Of a DNA stretch of 64,000 bases, positions 34,711 to 42,609 are shown one piece after another. Origin of the DNA: Streptomyces sp. D2-8 (GTDB lineage Bacteria; Actinomycetota; Actinomycetes; Streptomycetales; Streptomycetaceae); the NCBI RefSeq assembly GCF_023184515.1, contig NZ_JAAHBP010000011.1, forward strand, positions 62,001 to 126,000, in the 5' to 3' direction. The position numbers and the translations under genes are program-made. A model generated the notes under the pieces. The model ran no database searches. It worked only from the letters and a program-made list of their open reading frames with translations, and was not told the origin of the DNA. Every line of letters starts with the position of its first letter. The first letter of the stretch is position 1.

Positions 34711-35295
34711 CTACGGAGACGAAGGGGGCAAAGCGTCGCTCCACGGGGCGATCCCGACCCTGGGAATCGTCGGGGTCCGACCCTGAGCCGGCTCCTCCGC
34801 GGGGAGGGGCACGCCGAGCAGGCCGACGGTGGTGCGACGGCGCAGCCAGGAGCGGCCCGCCGGAACCAGCGCCAGATGCGCGAGGGCCACGCCCGTGGTG
34901 TTCAGGAACAGCGAGTCGACGTCGACGACCTGACCCGGCACGCCGGTCTGCAGCAGTTCGATGCCCCAGGAGAGCAGGGCGCCGGCCGCGACGGTGCGCA
35001 GCAGGGACGCCAGCGGCGAGACGTCCAGTCTGCCGCGGACCGACGGCAGCAGCACACCCAGCGGGGCGAGCAGGGCCAGCCCCTCACCGATCCGGCGGGC
35101 CGCCTCGGGCCAGCCCAGGGCGAGATCGGCCCGGATCCCGGCGAACGGCCGCAGATTGGCGGGCATCACCCAGGGCACGTCCAGCGGCCGCAGCGTGAGC
35201 CAGGCGACGAACGCGAGGTGTGCGACGAGGAGGACACCTCCTGTCACACGGATGCGGAACGCGGCGCTGCCGCCGATGGAGCCTTGACGCTGCAC
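34711..35295 (-). CDS. VanZ-family membrane protein
   Basis: The 194-residue protein has four predicted helices and the VanZ pattern LTLRPLDVP, RIGEGLALLAPLGVLLP and SWGIELLQTGVPGQVVDVDSLFLNTTGVALAHL (E-x2-Q...D-x2-D...N-x2-G). VanZ proteins are linked to low-level teicoplanin resistance and envelope functions, mechanism unclear. The start GTG 35295 has no obvious ribosome-binding site. It sits behind the afsQ operon on the same strand with an 86-bp gap. Confidence 0.83.
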   Translation of the reverse strand: MQRQGSIGGSAAFRIRVTGGVLLVAHLAFVAWLTLRPLDVPWVMPANLRPFAGIRADLALGWPEAARRIGEGLALLAPLGVLLPSVRGRLDVSPLASLLRTVAAGALLSWGIELLQTGVPGQVVDVDSLFLNTTGVALAHLALVPAGRSWLRRRTTVGLLGVPLPAEEPAQGRTPTIPRVGIAPWSDALPPSSP

Positions 35296-35380
35296 GCCTC
35301 CCTAGACGCGGCCTCCGGCAGGGTCGGTTCCGGGATGGGCCCCGGTATCCCGGTGAGGCATGCGCCACAGCCCGGGCGGG

Positions 35381-35998
35381 TCACTCCCCGGCCACGTCCT
35401 TCGAGGGCGGTTCCGTGCTGCCCGGCCGGGCCCGGACCTCGTCGGTGCACTCGTAGCGGCGCGGGGACTCGGACCCGGGTCCGCCCAGGACCACCGAGCC
35501 GTCCCCCTCGGCCGCCGCCGAGTCGGAGAAGGTGCAGACGATCTGCGCGAGGGCGTACGAGGTGAGGCTCGCCGGTGCCGTGCTCAGCCGCAGCGTGTCC
35601 TCCGGGTCGCCCGGGCGCGGCCCGCCGACGGTGATGCCGCCACGGACGTCCGTGCTGTGGCCGGCTTCCTTCTCGGCGGTCGACGGCTGAGTGGCGAGCT
35701 GGTCCAGCAGGCCCTGCGCGACGAGCATGCGCCGCTCGGAGTCGGCCGCGCCGTCCGGGACCCGCACGGTCCGGTCGACGGTCACCAGCGAGGAGCCGCA
35801 CAGCAGGAACACCTGCACCGGCAGCCCCCGGGCGGCCTGCGTGGAGACGTCCGGCTCGGCGAGCGAGCACTGCACCCGCGAGGGCGCGGGCCCGAAGTTG
35901 GTCGGCACCTCCGTGGCCCGGATCCCGCAGCCGGCCAGCAGCACGGCGAGAGCCGGAACGGCGAGCAGCCGGGACACGGCCGTGAGACGTGCGGACAT
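35381..35998 (-). CDS. Lipoprotein of the afsQ operon
   Basis: The 205-residue protein has the lipobox signal AVPALAVLLAGCGI and a GerMN-like mature domain (VQVFLLCGSSLVTVDRTV, RMLVAQGLLDQLATQPS, LRLSTAPASLTSYALAQIVCTF). Its ATG overlaps the stop of the afsQ2 kinase gene (ATGA), so it is made together with the two-component system. The partner gene in S. coelicolor also encodes a lipoprotein. A sensory or accessory role to the kinase outside the membrane is plausible but inferred only from coupling. Confidence 0.82.
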   Translation of the reverse strand: MSARLTAVSRLLAVPALAVLLAGCGIRATEVPTNFGPAPSRVQCSLAEPDVSTQAARGLPVQVFLLCGSSLVTVDRTVRVPDGAADSERRMLVAQGLLDQLATQPSTAEKEAGHSTDVRGGITVGGPRPGDPEDTLRLSTAPASLTSYALAQIVCTFSDSAAAEGDGSVVLGGPGSESPRRYECTDEVRARPGSTEPPSKDVAGE

Positions 35999-37602
35999 CA
36001 GGCGTCCCCCTTCGAGTCCTCGCCCTGGGGCCGGTCGGTGTCGCTCTCGGGCGTCAGCTCGTCCTCGGCGGGCGGCTCCTCCGCGGGGGAGGTGCCGCGC
36101 GGGAGCCGCAGGGTGAACACCGCACCCGAGTCGGGCGAGTTGGCCGCGGTGATCTCGCCGCCGTGGATATGGGCGTTCTCCAGCGCGATGGACAGGCCCA
36201 GGCCGCTGCCCTCGGAACGCGGCCGGGAGGCGCTGGCCTTGTAGAAGCGGTCGAACACGTGCGGCAGGACGTCCTCCGGAATGCCGGGCCCGTGGTCCTG
36301 CACCTCGATGACGATCGAGTCGTCCGCCTCCCGCACGGACACCCGCACCGGGGAGCCGCCGTGCTTGAGCGCGTTGCCGATGAGGTTGGCCAGGATGACG
36401 TCCAGGCGGCGCGGATCCAGGCGGGCGTGGAGGCCGCGCTCGGCGTCCAGCTCGACCGCGTCCAGCCAGGCGCGGGCGTCGATGCAGGCGGTGATCTGAT
36501 CGGCGAGGTCGACGTCGTCCAGGACGAGCCGGGCGGTGCCCGCGTCGAAGCGGGTGACCTCCATCAGGTTCTCGACCAGGTCGTTCAGCCTCCGCGTCTC
36601 GCTCACCACCAGCCGGACGGCCGGCTCGATCATCGGGTCCATGCTGCCCGTCTCCGCCTCCAGCTCCTCCTCGAGCACCTCCGTCACGGCGGTGATCGCG
36701 GTGAGCGGCGTGCGCAGCTCATGGCTCATGTCCGCCACGAACCGCCGGGACGCCTCGTCGCGCGCGGCCATGTCGGCGACCCGCTTCTCCAGCGCCTCGG
36801 CCGCGTTGTTGAACGTCCGCGACAGATCGGCGAGTTCATCGGTCCCGGAGACCCGCAGCCGGGTGTCCAGCTTGCCCTCGCCGAGCCGCCGTGCGGCCGC
36901 CCCGAGCCGCTGCACCGGCTTCAGCACGGTCGTCGCCGCGGCCTGCGCGAGCAGCGCCGAGCCGATCAGCGCGAGGCCGGTGGCGATGCCCAGCGACCAG
37001 GCCAGCGAGTTGAGGTCCTTGGCCTCCGGCTCCAGCGACTTGAGCATGTAACCGGTCGGACCGCCGCCGATCACGCGCGTACCGGCCACCAGGTACGGCG
37101 TGTCGTGGTCGACTATCCGCTGCCAGTACAGGTGGTACGGGTGCTTGTTGGCTCCGTCGAGCTTCTGCGTCTTGTTCACCGCCGTGCGCAGCGAGACCGG
37201 CACGTCGCGCAGCGAGAAGCCGCTCAGCCCGCCGGAGCTGCCGTAGACGGTCCTGCCCTCGGTGTCGCGGCCGACCAGCAGCACGCTGAAGCGCTGGTCG
37301 CTGCCCGCCATCTGGCCCGCGGTGTGCTGCAACTCGTCCTGCGTCGGACGCTCGGGCAGCGCGCCCGCCCGGTTCTGCATCTCCTGCTCGAAGTCGCGCA
37401 GCACGGCGTCCTGGGTGCGGGTGAGCACGGCCTCGCGGTTGAGCCAGTACGCGATCCCCGACGCGGACACGGCGGCCGTCAGGGCCACCAGGCCGAAGAC
37501 GACGACCAGTCGCAGCCGCAGGCTGGTGAAGCGCAGCCGCGACAGAACTCCCTTGCGCGCCCCGGTCCAGCCGTGGGCCCCCCCTTGGTGCGCCTGGGTC
37601 AC
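35998..37602 (-). CDS. afsQ2: Sensor histidine kinase AfsQ2
   Basis: The 534-residue kinase has a helix at about 31-53, an extracytoplasmic sensor of about 145 residues, a second helix at about 200-222, HAMP (residues 225-278), the DHp box VADMSHELRTPLTA (His294) and a HATPase domain with NLIGNALKHGG, DHGPGIP and GSGLGLSI. It phosphorylates AfsQ1. GTG 37602 overlaps the afsQ1 stop (GTGA), setting the start. In S. coelicolor the pair controls antibiotic production and nitrogen metabolism, notably on glutamate; the ligand is unknown. Confidence 0.93.
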   Translation of the reverse strand: MTQAHQGGAHGWTGARKGVLSRLRFTSLRLRLVVVFGLVALTAAVSASGIAYWLNREAVLTRTQDAVLRDFEQEMQNRAGALPERPTQDELQHTAGQMAGSDQRFSVLLVGRDTEGRTVYGSSGGLSGFSLRDVPVSLRTAVNKTQKLDGANKHPYHLYWQRIVDHDTPYLVAGTRVIGGGPTGYMLKSLEPEAKDLNSLAWSLGIATGLALIGSALLAQAAATTVLKPVQRLGAAARRLGEGKLDTRLRVSGTDELADLSRTFNNAAEALEKRVADMAARDEASRRFVADMSHELRTPLTAITAVTEVLEEELEAETGSMDPMIEPAVRLVVSETRRLNDLVENLMEVTRFDAGTARLVLDDVDLADQITACIDARAWLDAVELDAERGLHARLDPRRLDVILANLIGNALKHGGSPVRVSVREADDSIVIEVQDHGPGIPEDVLPHVFDRFYKASASRPRSEGSGLGLSIALENAHIHGGEITAANSPDSGAVFTLRLPRGTSPAEEPPAEDELTPESDTDRPQGEDSKGDA

Positions 37603-38276
37603 TGAGGCGTGTCCAGCCGGTAGCCGACACCCCGCACGGTGCGGATCAGCGTCGGGGACGACGGCACGTCCTCGACCTTGGCGCGCAGCCGCTGGACACA
37701 CGCGTCCACGAGCCGCGAGTCGCCCAGGTAGTCGTGCTCCCACACCAGCCGCAGCAGTTGCTGCCGGGACAGCGCCTGGCCCGGCCGCCGGCTCAGCTCC
37801 AGCAGCAGCCGCAGCTCGGTCGGCGTGAGCTGGAGGTCCTCGCCGTTCTTCGTCACGGTCATCGCCGAGCGGTCGATGACGAGGCTGCCGAAGGTGGCCG
37901 CGTCGTTCGACTCCCGCTCGCCGCGCCGCAGCACGGCCCGGATCCGGGCGTCGAGCACGCGCCCCTGCACCGGTTTCACGACGTAGTCGTCGGCGCCGGA
38001 CTCCAGCCCGACGACCACGTCGATGTCGTCGTTGCGCGCGGTCAGCAGGATGATCGGCAACTGGTCCGTGCGCCGGATGCGCCGGCACACCTCGAACCCG
38101 TCGATGCCGGGCAGCATCACGTCCAGCACGATCAGATCCGGCCGCTGCTCGCGAAGGAGCTTCAGACCGTCCTCACCGCTGGCAGCGGTCGCCACGCGGT
38201 GACCCTGGCGCGTCAGTGAGAGCTCCAGGGCCGTCCGGATGGCGTCGTCGTCCTCGATCAGCAACAGGGAAGGCAC
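37599..38276 (-). CDS. afsQ1: Response regulator AfsQ1
   Basis: The 225-residue OmpR-family regulator has receiver residues EDDD near position 8-11, phospho-acceptor Asp52 (LIVLDVMLPG), Thr and Lys in ILLTARND and YVVKPV, and a winged-HTH domain (LQLTPTELRLLLELSRRPGQALSRQQLLRLVWEHDYLGDSRLVDACVQRLRAK). Length and sequence fit S. coelicolor AfsQ1. GTG 38276 is 6 nt after CAGAAT (38283-38288, minus strand), which predicts a leaderless mRNA; an ATG at 38294 is less likely. It is divergent from sigQ across an AfsQ1 box. Confidence 0.95.
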   Translation of the reverse strand: MPSLLLIEDDDAIRTALELSLTRQGHRVATAASGEDGLKLLREQRPDLIVLDVMLPGIDGFEVCRRIRRTDQLPIILLTARNDDIDVVVGLESGADDYVVKPVQGRVLDARIRAVLRRGERESNDAATFGSLVIDRSAMTVTKNGEDLQLTPTELRLLLELSRRPGQALSRQQLLRLVWEHDYLGDSRLVDACVQRLRAKVEDVPSSPTLIRTVRGVGYRLDTPQ

Positions 38277-38389
38277 GCGCTCATTCTGGCCCATGGAGGG
38301 GTCGAGGTTCGACCGGTGGGGGCCCAGTCGTTGTGGCCGGTACCGCCGACGCGTGTGCGGGACCTGTGGTCGAGCTGTGGCCGACCCCT

Positions 38390-38405
38390 GTGACAGGTCT
38401 GTGAC
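38390..38405. promoter_or_regulatory. AfsQ1-binding box between afsQ1 and sigQ
   Basis: GTGAC-AGGTCT-GTGAC fits the published AfsQ1 consensus GTnAC-N6-GTnAC exactly. It lies about 110 bp from both start codons in the divergent spacer, as expected for control of sigQ and autoregulation. Confidence 0.85.
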
Positions 38406-38514
38406 AGTCGGCGGACACGGCCATGAAAGTGCCGCGGCAAGCTTCTCGGCACAGGCAAGGAAGCCCGCCAGACAGGCGGGCCGCACACCGGAAGTCCACG
38501 ACGGGGGGCGCGAG

Positions 38515-39303
38515 ATGAACACGCTGCACGGCATCAGCACCAGCGCAGTTGTCACGCGTCTGCACGATGTGCACCGGGGTTCCGAGAAGTCCGGTGCTGT
38601 GAGCGGGCGGGGGTGCGCTCGCGGCACCGGGCGTCAGCACACCGGGTTCATGACGGTGGTCGACGCACCTACGGGGGAGATCAACAAGGGGTCCGCGGCG
38701 GCAACCGCGGCGGGCACCGTCGGGGGAGCAGCGTACGGGGAGGGCTCGGGGGAGCGCCGTTCGCTGACGGAGACCGTAGATGCCGAAGCGGCGTTTACCG
38801 CCTACGTCCAGGAGCGCCGCGCCTCCCTGTACGCAACCGCCTACCACCTCACCGGCGACCGTTTCGAGGCCGAGGACCTGCTGCAGAGCGCGCTGTTCTC
38901 GACCTACCGGGCGTGGGACCGGATCAGTGACAAGGCGGCGGTCGGCGGATACCTCCGCCGCACCATGACCAACCTGCACATCAGCGCCTGGCGGCGCCGC
39001 AAGCTCAACGAATACCCGACCGAGGAACTGCCGGAGACGCCCGGTGACACGGACGCGATGCGCGGCACCGAGCTGCGCGCGGTCCTGTGGCAGGCACTGG
39101 CCCGGCTGCCCGAACTCCAGCGCACCATGCTGGTCCTGCGCTACTACGAGGGCCGCACGGACCCGGAGATCGCGGAGATCCTCGACATCAGTGTCGGCAC
39201 GGTGAAGTCCAGCATCTGGCGGTCGCTCCGCCGGCTGCGCGAGGACGAGGTCCTCAGCTTCGGCCGTGACGAGGAGGACGCCTTCGGCGAGCTTGTCGCC
39301 TGA
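38515..39303 (+). CDS. sigQ: ECF sigma factor SigQ
   Basis: The 262-residue protein has a 75-residue low-complexity N-terminus, then ECF region 2 (AAFTAYVQERRASLYATAYHLTGDRFEAEDLLQSALFSTYRAWDR, YLRRTMTNLHISAWRRRK) and region 4 (LPELQRTMLVLRYYEGRTDPEIAEILDISVGTVKSSIWRSLRRLRE). It belongs to the SigE-like Streptomyces group. In S. coelicolor SigQ is an AfsQ1 target that counteracts antibiotic synthesis. ATG 38515 follows a G-rich site; ATG 38650 would remove the variable N-terminus and is an alternative. A hairpin cluster follows. Confidence 0.9.
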   Translation: MNTLHGISTSAVVTRLHDVHRGSEKSGAVSGRGCARGTGRQHTGFMTVVDAPTGEINKGSAAATAAGTVGGAAYGEGSGERRSLTETVDAEAAFTAYVQERRASLYATAYHLTGDRFEAEDLLQSALFSTYRAWDRISDKAAVGGYLRRTMTNLHISAWRRRKLNEYPTEELPETPGDTDAMRGTELRAVLWQALARLPELQRTMLVLRYYEGRTDPEIAEILDISVGTVKSSIWRSLRRLREDEVLSFGRDEEDAFGELVA

Positions 39304-39356
39304 AGGTCGGGGGGGAGCACCACAAAGGGAGCCCACGGGGGAACTGGGGAACTGTA

Positions 39357-39376
39357 GAGACGCTGGGGGGCGTCTC
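39357..39376 (+). terminator. Hairpin behind sigQ
   Basis: GAGACGC and GCGTCTC form a 7-bp stem with a 6-nt loop 53 bp after the sigQ stop. Confidence 0.4.
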
Positions 39377-39421
39377 CACAGGAGAGTGGGGGGCTCGGGG
39401 GAGCACAACGGGGGAGTACAG

Positions 39422-39462
39422 AAGCGGGACTGGAGGGCCGGGGGGTCCGTCCGGTCCCGCTT
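39422..39462 (+). terminator. Strong terminator behind sigQ
   Basis: AAGCGGGAC pairs with GTCCCGCTT, with further pairing inside the loop, and is followed by TTCTCTT. This is one of few hairpins here with a T-rich tail. Confidence 0.7.
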
Positions 39463-39866
39463 TCTCTTGTGCCCCGCCGCCAGGCCCCGTCCGGCCGATC
39501 TTGCCGGGCTCGTGTGCCCTGGCACGGCGCTGCCCGTAGCCCTTCGAGCACGGGAGATGCCTGCACGCTGCGTTGCGTCAGTCGCCTACGCTCCGCGGGC
39601 TCTCCCCCTGCTTTCGGCGGGGACCCCCATCCTCCGGCCTGCGATGCACCATGCTAGACCCGCTCGCTGATCCGGCCTGATCGACCGGACAGGGCAGGCC
39701 TCGCAGGGAACCGTCCACGGCGCGGTCAGCCCGGCTGCAGCCCCACCGGTCCGTCGCCGGGCACGGCAGCCTGCCGCTCGCCCTGGCGTTGGGGCGCGGG
39801 CCGTTCGGAGGATCGGTGGGAGTGGCGCCGCGGGCCGGGCTACGCAGGCTTCTAGCGTGTCCGGGC
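39463..39866. other. Gene-free spacer before the Tat hydrolase
   Basis: No convincing ORF or RNA is seen. The sequence is less regular than neighbouring coding DNA. It ends with TAGCGT (39853-39858), the likely -10 of the hydrolase. Short pieces such as CTTTCGGCGGGGACCCCCAT resemble parts of dispersed Streptomyces repeats. Confidence 0.4.
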
Positions 39867-41288
39867 ATGACGAACGCATCCTCAGAGACAGCGGCGAGGC
39901 CTACCCGGCGGGGGGCGCTCGCAGGCCTGGCGGCCGGAGCCGGGGCGGCCCTTGTGGCCTCGGCGCCGACGGCCTCCGCGCTGGTACCCGCCGGAGCCCG
40001 TGGGTCAGCCACGTCCAGCCCGTCGTCCACGACCGCGGCCGCGTCGCCGACGCCCGGAGCCATGCAGCTGTTCACGGACCCCGCGCTCAACTTCGCCGCG
40101 CTGCTGGCCCTGGGCGGCGCCGGGTTCGGCTCGAGCGAGGTAGGCGAGGTCCTGACCGCGGTCAACGCGATCAACGCCGCGGGGGCGGACCAGCAGACCT
40201 TCACCGAGGAGTTCCGGCGCTGGGGGGACCGGCTGACGGCCACCGCGACCCGGCATCCGCAGACCCGGCGCTCCCGCTCGCTGCGGGCGGCGCAGTACTA
40301 CGACCAGGCGCTGTTCTTCGTGCTCGGCTCGGACACCCCCGGCGACGAGGAAGAGCTCTACCTCGCCGGGCGCCGCTCCTGGGACACGTTCGCCCGGCTG
40401 TGCACACCGGCAGCGATCACCGATCAGGTCCCGTACGAGGGCGGGACGTCCATCCCTGTCTGGTTCTTCCGCCCCGATACCTCCGGCCGGGCCAGGCCGA
40501 CCGTCATCCTCACCAACGGCAGCGACGGCCAGAACGTCGACATGTGGACGTACGGGGTCTCCGCAGCGCTCGCCCGCGGTTGGAACGCGCTCGTGTACGA
40601 CGGACCGGGCCAGGGCCAGCTGCTCTTCGTCGACCAGGTCGTCTTCACCCCTCGCTGGGAGCGGGTCGTCTCTCCCCTGGTGGACTGGCTGGAGCGCCGC
40701 AGGGACGTCGACGAGCGGCGCATCGCCCTGACCGGGCTGTCGATGGGCGGCGACCTCGCGCCGCGCGCAGCGGCCTTCGAACGCAGGATCGCAGCGCTGG
40801 CCGCGATGCCGGGAGTGCTCTCACCGTGGCTGGGTTTTCCGCCGGAGCTCCGGAGCATCGTGAGCCCCGACAAGGCGGAGACCAACCGCATCTGGAACGA
40901 AGAGGTCGTCCCCGAGCTGAGCCCGGACGAAGCGGCGACGATCGAGAAGCGGGTCGAGCCGTTCTCGATCCCCGCGATGCTGGCCGCCCGTCAGGGCCGG
41001 ATCTTCACCGACTTCTGGACGCCGGCCCAACGGATCATGGCGCTCGACATCACCGGGGTGGTGGGCCGTATCAAGTGCCCCACGCTCGTGCTGGACTACG
41101 ACGACGAGCAGTTCTACCCCGGCCAGCCGCGCGCGTTCTACGAATTGCTGCGTGCCCCCAAGGATTTCCAGCTGCTGACGGCGGCCACCGGTGCCCAGTT
41201 GCACTGCTCGCCGATGGCGCCGCAGCAGCACTGCGAGCTCGTCTTCGACTGGCTGGAGGGCACCCTGGGGCGGGGCCATCGTCCATAG
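39867..41288 (+). CDS. Tat-exported alpha/beta hydrolase
   Basis: The 473-residue protein starts with a twin-arginine signal (PTRRGALAGLAAGAGAALVASA) and has an alpha/beta hydrolase core: TVILTNGSDGQNVDM, WNALVYDGPGQGQ, the nucleophile elbow TGLSMGGDLAPR, LVLDYDDEQFYPGQ (acid) and AQLHCSP (His). The cap and the oxyanion region resemble 2,6-dihydropseudooxynicotine hydrolase/FrsA-type C-C or ester hydrolases; the substrate is unknown. ATG 39867 lies 8 nt after TAGCGT. Codon choice includes more TCA, GCA, CCT and ACA than neighbours, so it may be a recent arrival between sigQ and the kinase gene. Confidence 0.8.
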   Translation: MTNASSETAARPTRRGALAGLAAGAGAALVASAPTASALVPAGARGSATSSPSSTTAAASPTPGAMQLFTDPALNFAALLALGGAGFGSSEVGEVLTAVNAINAAGADQQTFTEEFRRWGDRLTATATRHPQTRRSRSLRAAQYYDQALFFVLGSDTPGDEEELYLAGRRSWDTFARLCTPAAITDQVPYEGGTSIPVWFFRPDTSGRARPTVILTNGSDGQNVDMWTYGVSAALARGWNALVYDGPGQGQLLFVDQVVFTPRWERVVSPLVDWLERRRDVDERRIALTGLSMGGDLAPRAAAFERRIAALAAMPGVLSPWLGFPPELRSIVSPDKAETNRIWNEEVVPELSPDEAATIEKRVEPFSIPAMLAARQGRIFTDFWTPAQRIMALDITGVVGRIKCPTLVLDYDDEQFYPGQPRAFYELLRAPKDFQLLTAATGAQLHCSPMAPQQHCELVFDWLEGTLGRGHRP

Positions 41289-41328
41289 GCCTGCCGTCAG
41301 CGGGCCGACGTACACCGGCCCGCACGGT

Positions 41329-41967
41329 TCACCAGGCCACCGTGTCGAGGCTCGCGCACCGGCCGGCCGCCGCTGCCGCCAGCCGGCCCATCGCCTCGTC
41401 GCGGTCGCAGGCGTACGCGCCCAGCGCCGTCTGGCGGGCGACGATCGTGCGCTCCTGCCGCATCAGCCGCCAGCCGCGGCGCAGCAGGAACAGCACCGAC
41501 TTGCGGCCCTCCTTCAGATCCCGCAGGAACCGGCGGCGGAAGGTCTTCACGGGGCCGCGGCTCAGGCACAGCGCGTCGGCGAGGACGCCGAGTTCGCGGC
41601 AGCGCGTGACGATCTCCGCGGCGAAGATGCCCTCCGCGATGAACAGCGGGGTCCGTCCGATGTCGACCGTCTCGCCGCCGGTGCGGGCGCTGAGGGCGAG
41701 GTCGTAGACGGGAACTTCCGTACGGCCCGTGCGGCACAGCCGGGTGATCGCGGCGACGGCGGTGTCCGCGTCCCACGAGTCCGGATGGTCCCAGTCGATG
41801 TCGGAGCTCTCCGCCACCAGGGGCAGGGTCGGGTCGTCGCCCTCCTTGTAGAAGTCGTCGAGCCGCAGCACCGGAAGGCCGGAGCGGGCCGCGAGGAGGG
41901 ACTTGCCGGAGCCGGAAGGGCCGCAGAGCAGCACGACTCGCGTCGATAGGGGCAGTGGAGAACTCAC
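41329..41967 (-). CDS. Uridine-kinase-like P-loop protein
   Basis: The 212-residue protein has a Walker A motif (VVLLCGPSGSGKSLLA), LRLDDFYKEGDDPTLP as in uridine kinases, DWDHPDSWD and LFIAEGIFAAEIV, and a C-terminal basic region RRFLRDLKEGRKS. Uridine kinases phosphorylate uridine or cytidine; the distance from the canonical Udk sequence leaves the substrate open. Its place within a window rich in nucleoside catabolism fits. GTG 41967 is used since the P-loop domain starts there; no good ribosome-binding site is visible. Confidence 0.8.
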   Translation of the reverse strand: MSSPLPLSTRVVLLCGPSGSGKSLLAARSGLPVLRLDDFYKEGDDPTLPLVAESSDIDWDHPDSWDADTAVAAITRLCRTGRTEVPVYDLALSARTGGETVDIGRTPLFIAEGIFAAEIVTRCRELGVLADALCLSRGPVKTFRRRFLRDLKEGRKSVLFLLRRGWRLMRQERTIVARQTALGAYACDRDEAMGRLAAAAAGRCASLDTVAW

Positions 41968-42092
41968 GGGACACCAGTGTGAGGCATCCACCGGGGGCCG
42001 TACGACCCCGCGGGTCGCCTTTGATGCGCGCGTCACACCTCAACTACCCACGGGCACGAAACGATTACCCATTGCATCAGAAGGTGGCAGCC

Positions 42093-42498
42093 ATGGCCCG
42101 ACTCGATTCTTCCAGGAAGCCGGCCGCCCAGCGTGCCCTGGCCGTCCTCGCTGCCGCGGGCGCGGCGCTGGGGGGCGGGCACCGCGACGGCCGCGGCGGA
42201 CACCGAGTCGCTGCTGGGCGTGGTGAACACCCGGCCCACCTCCCTCGGCAGGATCGACCCGCAGTCCGGCCTCCAGGCCACGACCGGCATCCTCGGCCAC
42301 GTCACCGGCCCGGTCGCCGGTCTCAAGCCCAACCCGCTCGCCGGCACCGGAGTCGACCCGCTCGACAACGGCATCGGCACCGACCTCGCGGACTTCAGGC
42401 CGATGACGTCCCAGGCGCTGACGGGGCCGGTGGCGCAGGCGCAGTCGATCGGGAGCATCCCGGATGTGGGACAGGCGGCGGGGCTGCTCTCGCAGTAG
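42093..42498 (+). pseudogene. Secreted small protein with frameshift in a G run
   Basis: ATG 42093 after AAGGTGG opens MARLDSSRKPAAQRALAVLAAAG, a signal peptide. It then leaves frame at a run of six G (42170-42175). Removing one G continues as TATAAADTESLLGVVNTRPTS and reaches a TAG at 42498 after TGPVAQAQSIGSIPDVGQAA. The mature part of about 100 residues keeps good codon use, so this is either a very young pseudogene, a slippage-controlled gene or a sequencing error. The function is unknown; composition is similar to the small secreted protein at 34001. Confidence 0.72.
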
Positions 42499-42550
42499 CC
42501 GCGCGCTCGACGGCATCGGGCAGCGGCTCGGCATCTGAGGCGAACGCGGA

Positions 42551-42590
42551 GAAGCCCCGGGCCTCCTGGACGGAGGAGGGCCGGGGCTTC
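42551..42590. terminator. Bidirectional terminator
   Basis: GAAGCCCCGG pairs with CCGGGGCTTC, with an additional CCTCC/GGAGG pairing inside. It sits between the secreted-protein gene and the convergent aldehyde dehydrogenase genes. Confidence 0.7.
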
Positions 42591-42609
42591 CGTATCGAGG
42601 GGGTCGGGT

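Noticed and set aside
35998..38088. A 696-residue version of AfsQ2
   Set aside because: The extra N-terminus is an out-of-frame reading of afsQ1. GTG 37602 with the 4-nt overlap is the real start.
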